In this document: piece after piece, positions 4,824-5,401 of the stretch
How positions within the stretch are numbered: the stretch's first letter is position 1
Layout: every line of letters starts with the position of its first letter
Source of the DNA: Actinomycetota bacterium
Lineage (GTDB): Bacteria > Actinomycetota > Thermoleophilia > Solirubrobacterales > Solirubrobacteraceae
DNA length: 5,401 bases
Direction: 5' to 3'
Assembly (NCBI GenBank): GCA_009699915.1
Contig: WLNG01000113.1
Coordinates: 1 to 5,401 of the forward strand
The notes under the pieces: model-generated
What the model was told of the DNA's origin: nothing
Database searches by the model: none
Seen by the model: the letters and a program-made list of their open reading frames with translations, nothing else
Position numbers and translations under genes: made by a program

Positions 4824-5401
4824 GCGTCGTGCTCGCATTCGACACGGCGACGGCCGCCACCGTGGCGGGTCTGCGCGCCGCCTGCGGCGAGACGTCGGGA
4901 CTGCGCGACGATCCGGCGCCCGGCGCGCGCCCCAACCACGCGCGTCGTCTGCTGGAACTCGCAGACCGCCTGCTGGCGGATGCCGGGCTGCGGTGGTCTG
5001 ACGTCGAGCGGATCGGCGTCGGCGTCGGGCCGGGAACGTTCACCGGGCTGCGGATCGGCGTCGCGACCGCACGCGCACTCGCACAGGCCTCAGGCGCCGA
5101 ACTTGTCCCCGTCTCGACGCTCGAGGTGCTTGCCCGGGCCGCACGCCGGTCGGGATTCGGCGTCCTGGCGGCGATCGACGCCCGGCGCGGGGAGGCCTTC
5201 GCCGCCCGCTGGGACGCCGATGGGGTCTGCGATCTGGCTCAGTGTGCATTGGCCCCCGATGCCCTCGCAGCGCTCTCCCCCGGGAGCGGTGCCGCCGCGC
5301 TGGCGGTTGGAGATGGCGCGGTACGCTTTCGTGAGCCGCTGGAGGCCGCCGGGTTCTCCGTGCCACCCGACGGTGACGGCCTGCATCTCGTCGCCCCAGG
5401 A
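4820..5401 (+). CDS. tsaB: tRNA t6A37 biosynthesis protein TsaB (3' end beyond window)
   Basis: The first 194 codons of TsaB, open to the window edge. TsaB is an ASKHA-fold, catalytically inactive relative of TsaD; it dimerises with TsaD and recruits TsaE. Seen: LAFDTAT (5-11), the first beta strand of the fold; NHARRLLELADRLL (39-52), matching the conserved H-helix; the family hallmark GVGPGTFTGLRIGVATARALA (68-88, quoted in pieces here as GVGPGTF and TGLRIG); then PVSTLEVLA (97-105) and AAIDARRGEAFAA (117-129). Start ATG 4820 overlaps the tsaE stop as ATGA. In many actinobacteria rimI and tsaD come next, which would be the expectation beyond the edge. The C-terminal part is missing only because the window ends. 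Confidence 0.95.
   Translation, partial: MSVVLAFDTATAATVAGLRAACGETSGLRDDPAPGARPNHARRLLELADRLLADAGLRWSDVERIGVGVGPGTFTGLRIGVATARALAQASGAELVPVSTLEVLARAARRSGFGVLAAIDARRGEAFAARWDADGVCDLAQCALAPDALAALSPGSGAAALAVGDGAVRFREPLEAAGFSVPPDGDGLHLVAPG

Noticed and set aside
4098..4838. Minus-strand open frame (246 codons) antisense to the LARTG gene and tsaE
   Set aside because: tsaE is unmistakable on the plus strand, and the antisense product is basic with no domain.

Overview
The window is G+C-rich throughout (about two thirds by eye), with G/C-biased third codon positions, tightly packed genes, frequent ATGA stop/start overlaps and few Shine-Dalgarno sites. With a -10-only leaderless promoter and a class-E-like sortase signal, this suggests a high-GC Gram-positive actinobacterium. 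A deep-branching lineage such as Solirubrobacterales/Thermoleophilia is my best guess, but it is an inference and not a proof.

Left arm (minus strand, 137-1884): two tandem paralogous genes for GT2-fold glycosyltransferases of the StrF-like type are transcribed leftwards and share a 4-bp ATGA overlap. The promoter-proximal copy keeps the expected motifs (HQD, VDG, HGYDLD). The second copy keeps the scaffold, but several of those motif residues are replaced. About 136 bp without a confident gene follow, holding two perfect 12-bp palindromes. The possible first codons of another leftward gene lie at the window edge.

Centre (1885-1934): a 50-bp divergent promoter region. A -10-like hexamer faces each way, and each lies exactly 10 nt from its start codon. 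Neither gene has a convincing Shine-Dalgarno sequence.

Right arm, first unit (1935-4027): a Wzt-type ATPase with a C-terminal carbohydrate-recognition domain, then a Wzm-type ABC-2 permease, overlapping by ATGA. Together they form an ABC exporter for a lipid-linked polysaccharide or teichoic-acid-like polymer. With the divergent glycosyltransferases this looks like part of a cell-envelope glycan synthesis and export locus.

Right arm, second unit (4067-5401): a leaderless promoter drives a tiny secreted protein ending in an LARTG sorting signal. It overlaps tsaE by 14 bp, and tsaE overlaps tsaB by ATGA; tsaB runs off the window. tsaE and tsaB belong to tRNA t6A37 synthesis. The surface-protein gene is therefore fused transcriptionally, and probably by translational coupling, to a housekeeping tRNA-modification operon.

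I see no tRNA, rRNA, CRISPR array, insertion sequence or convincing intrinsic terminator.
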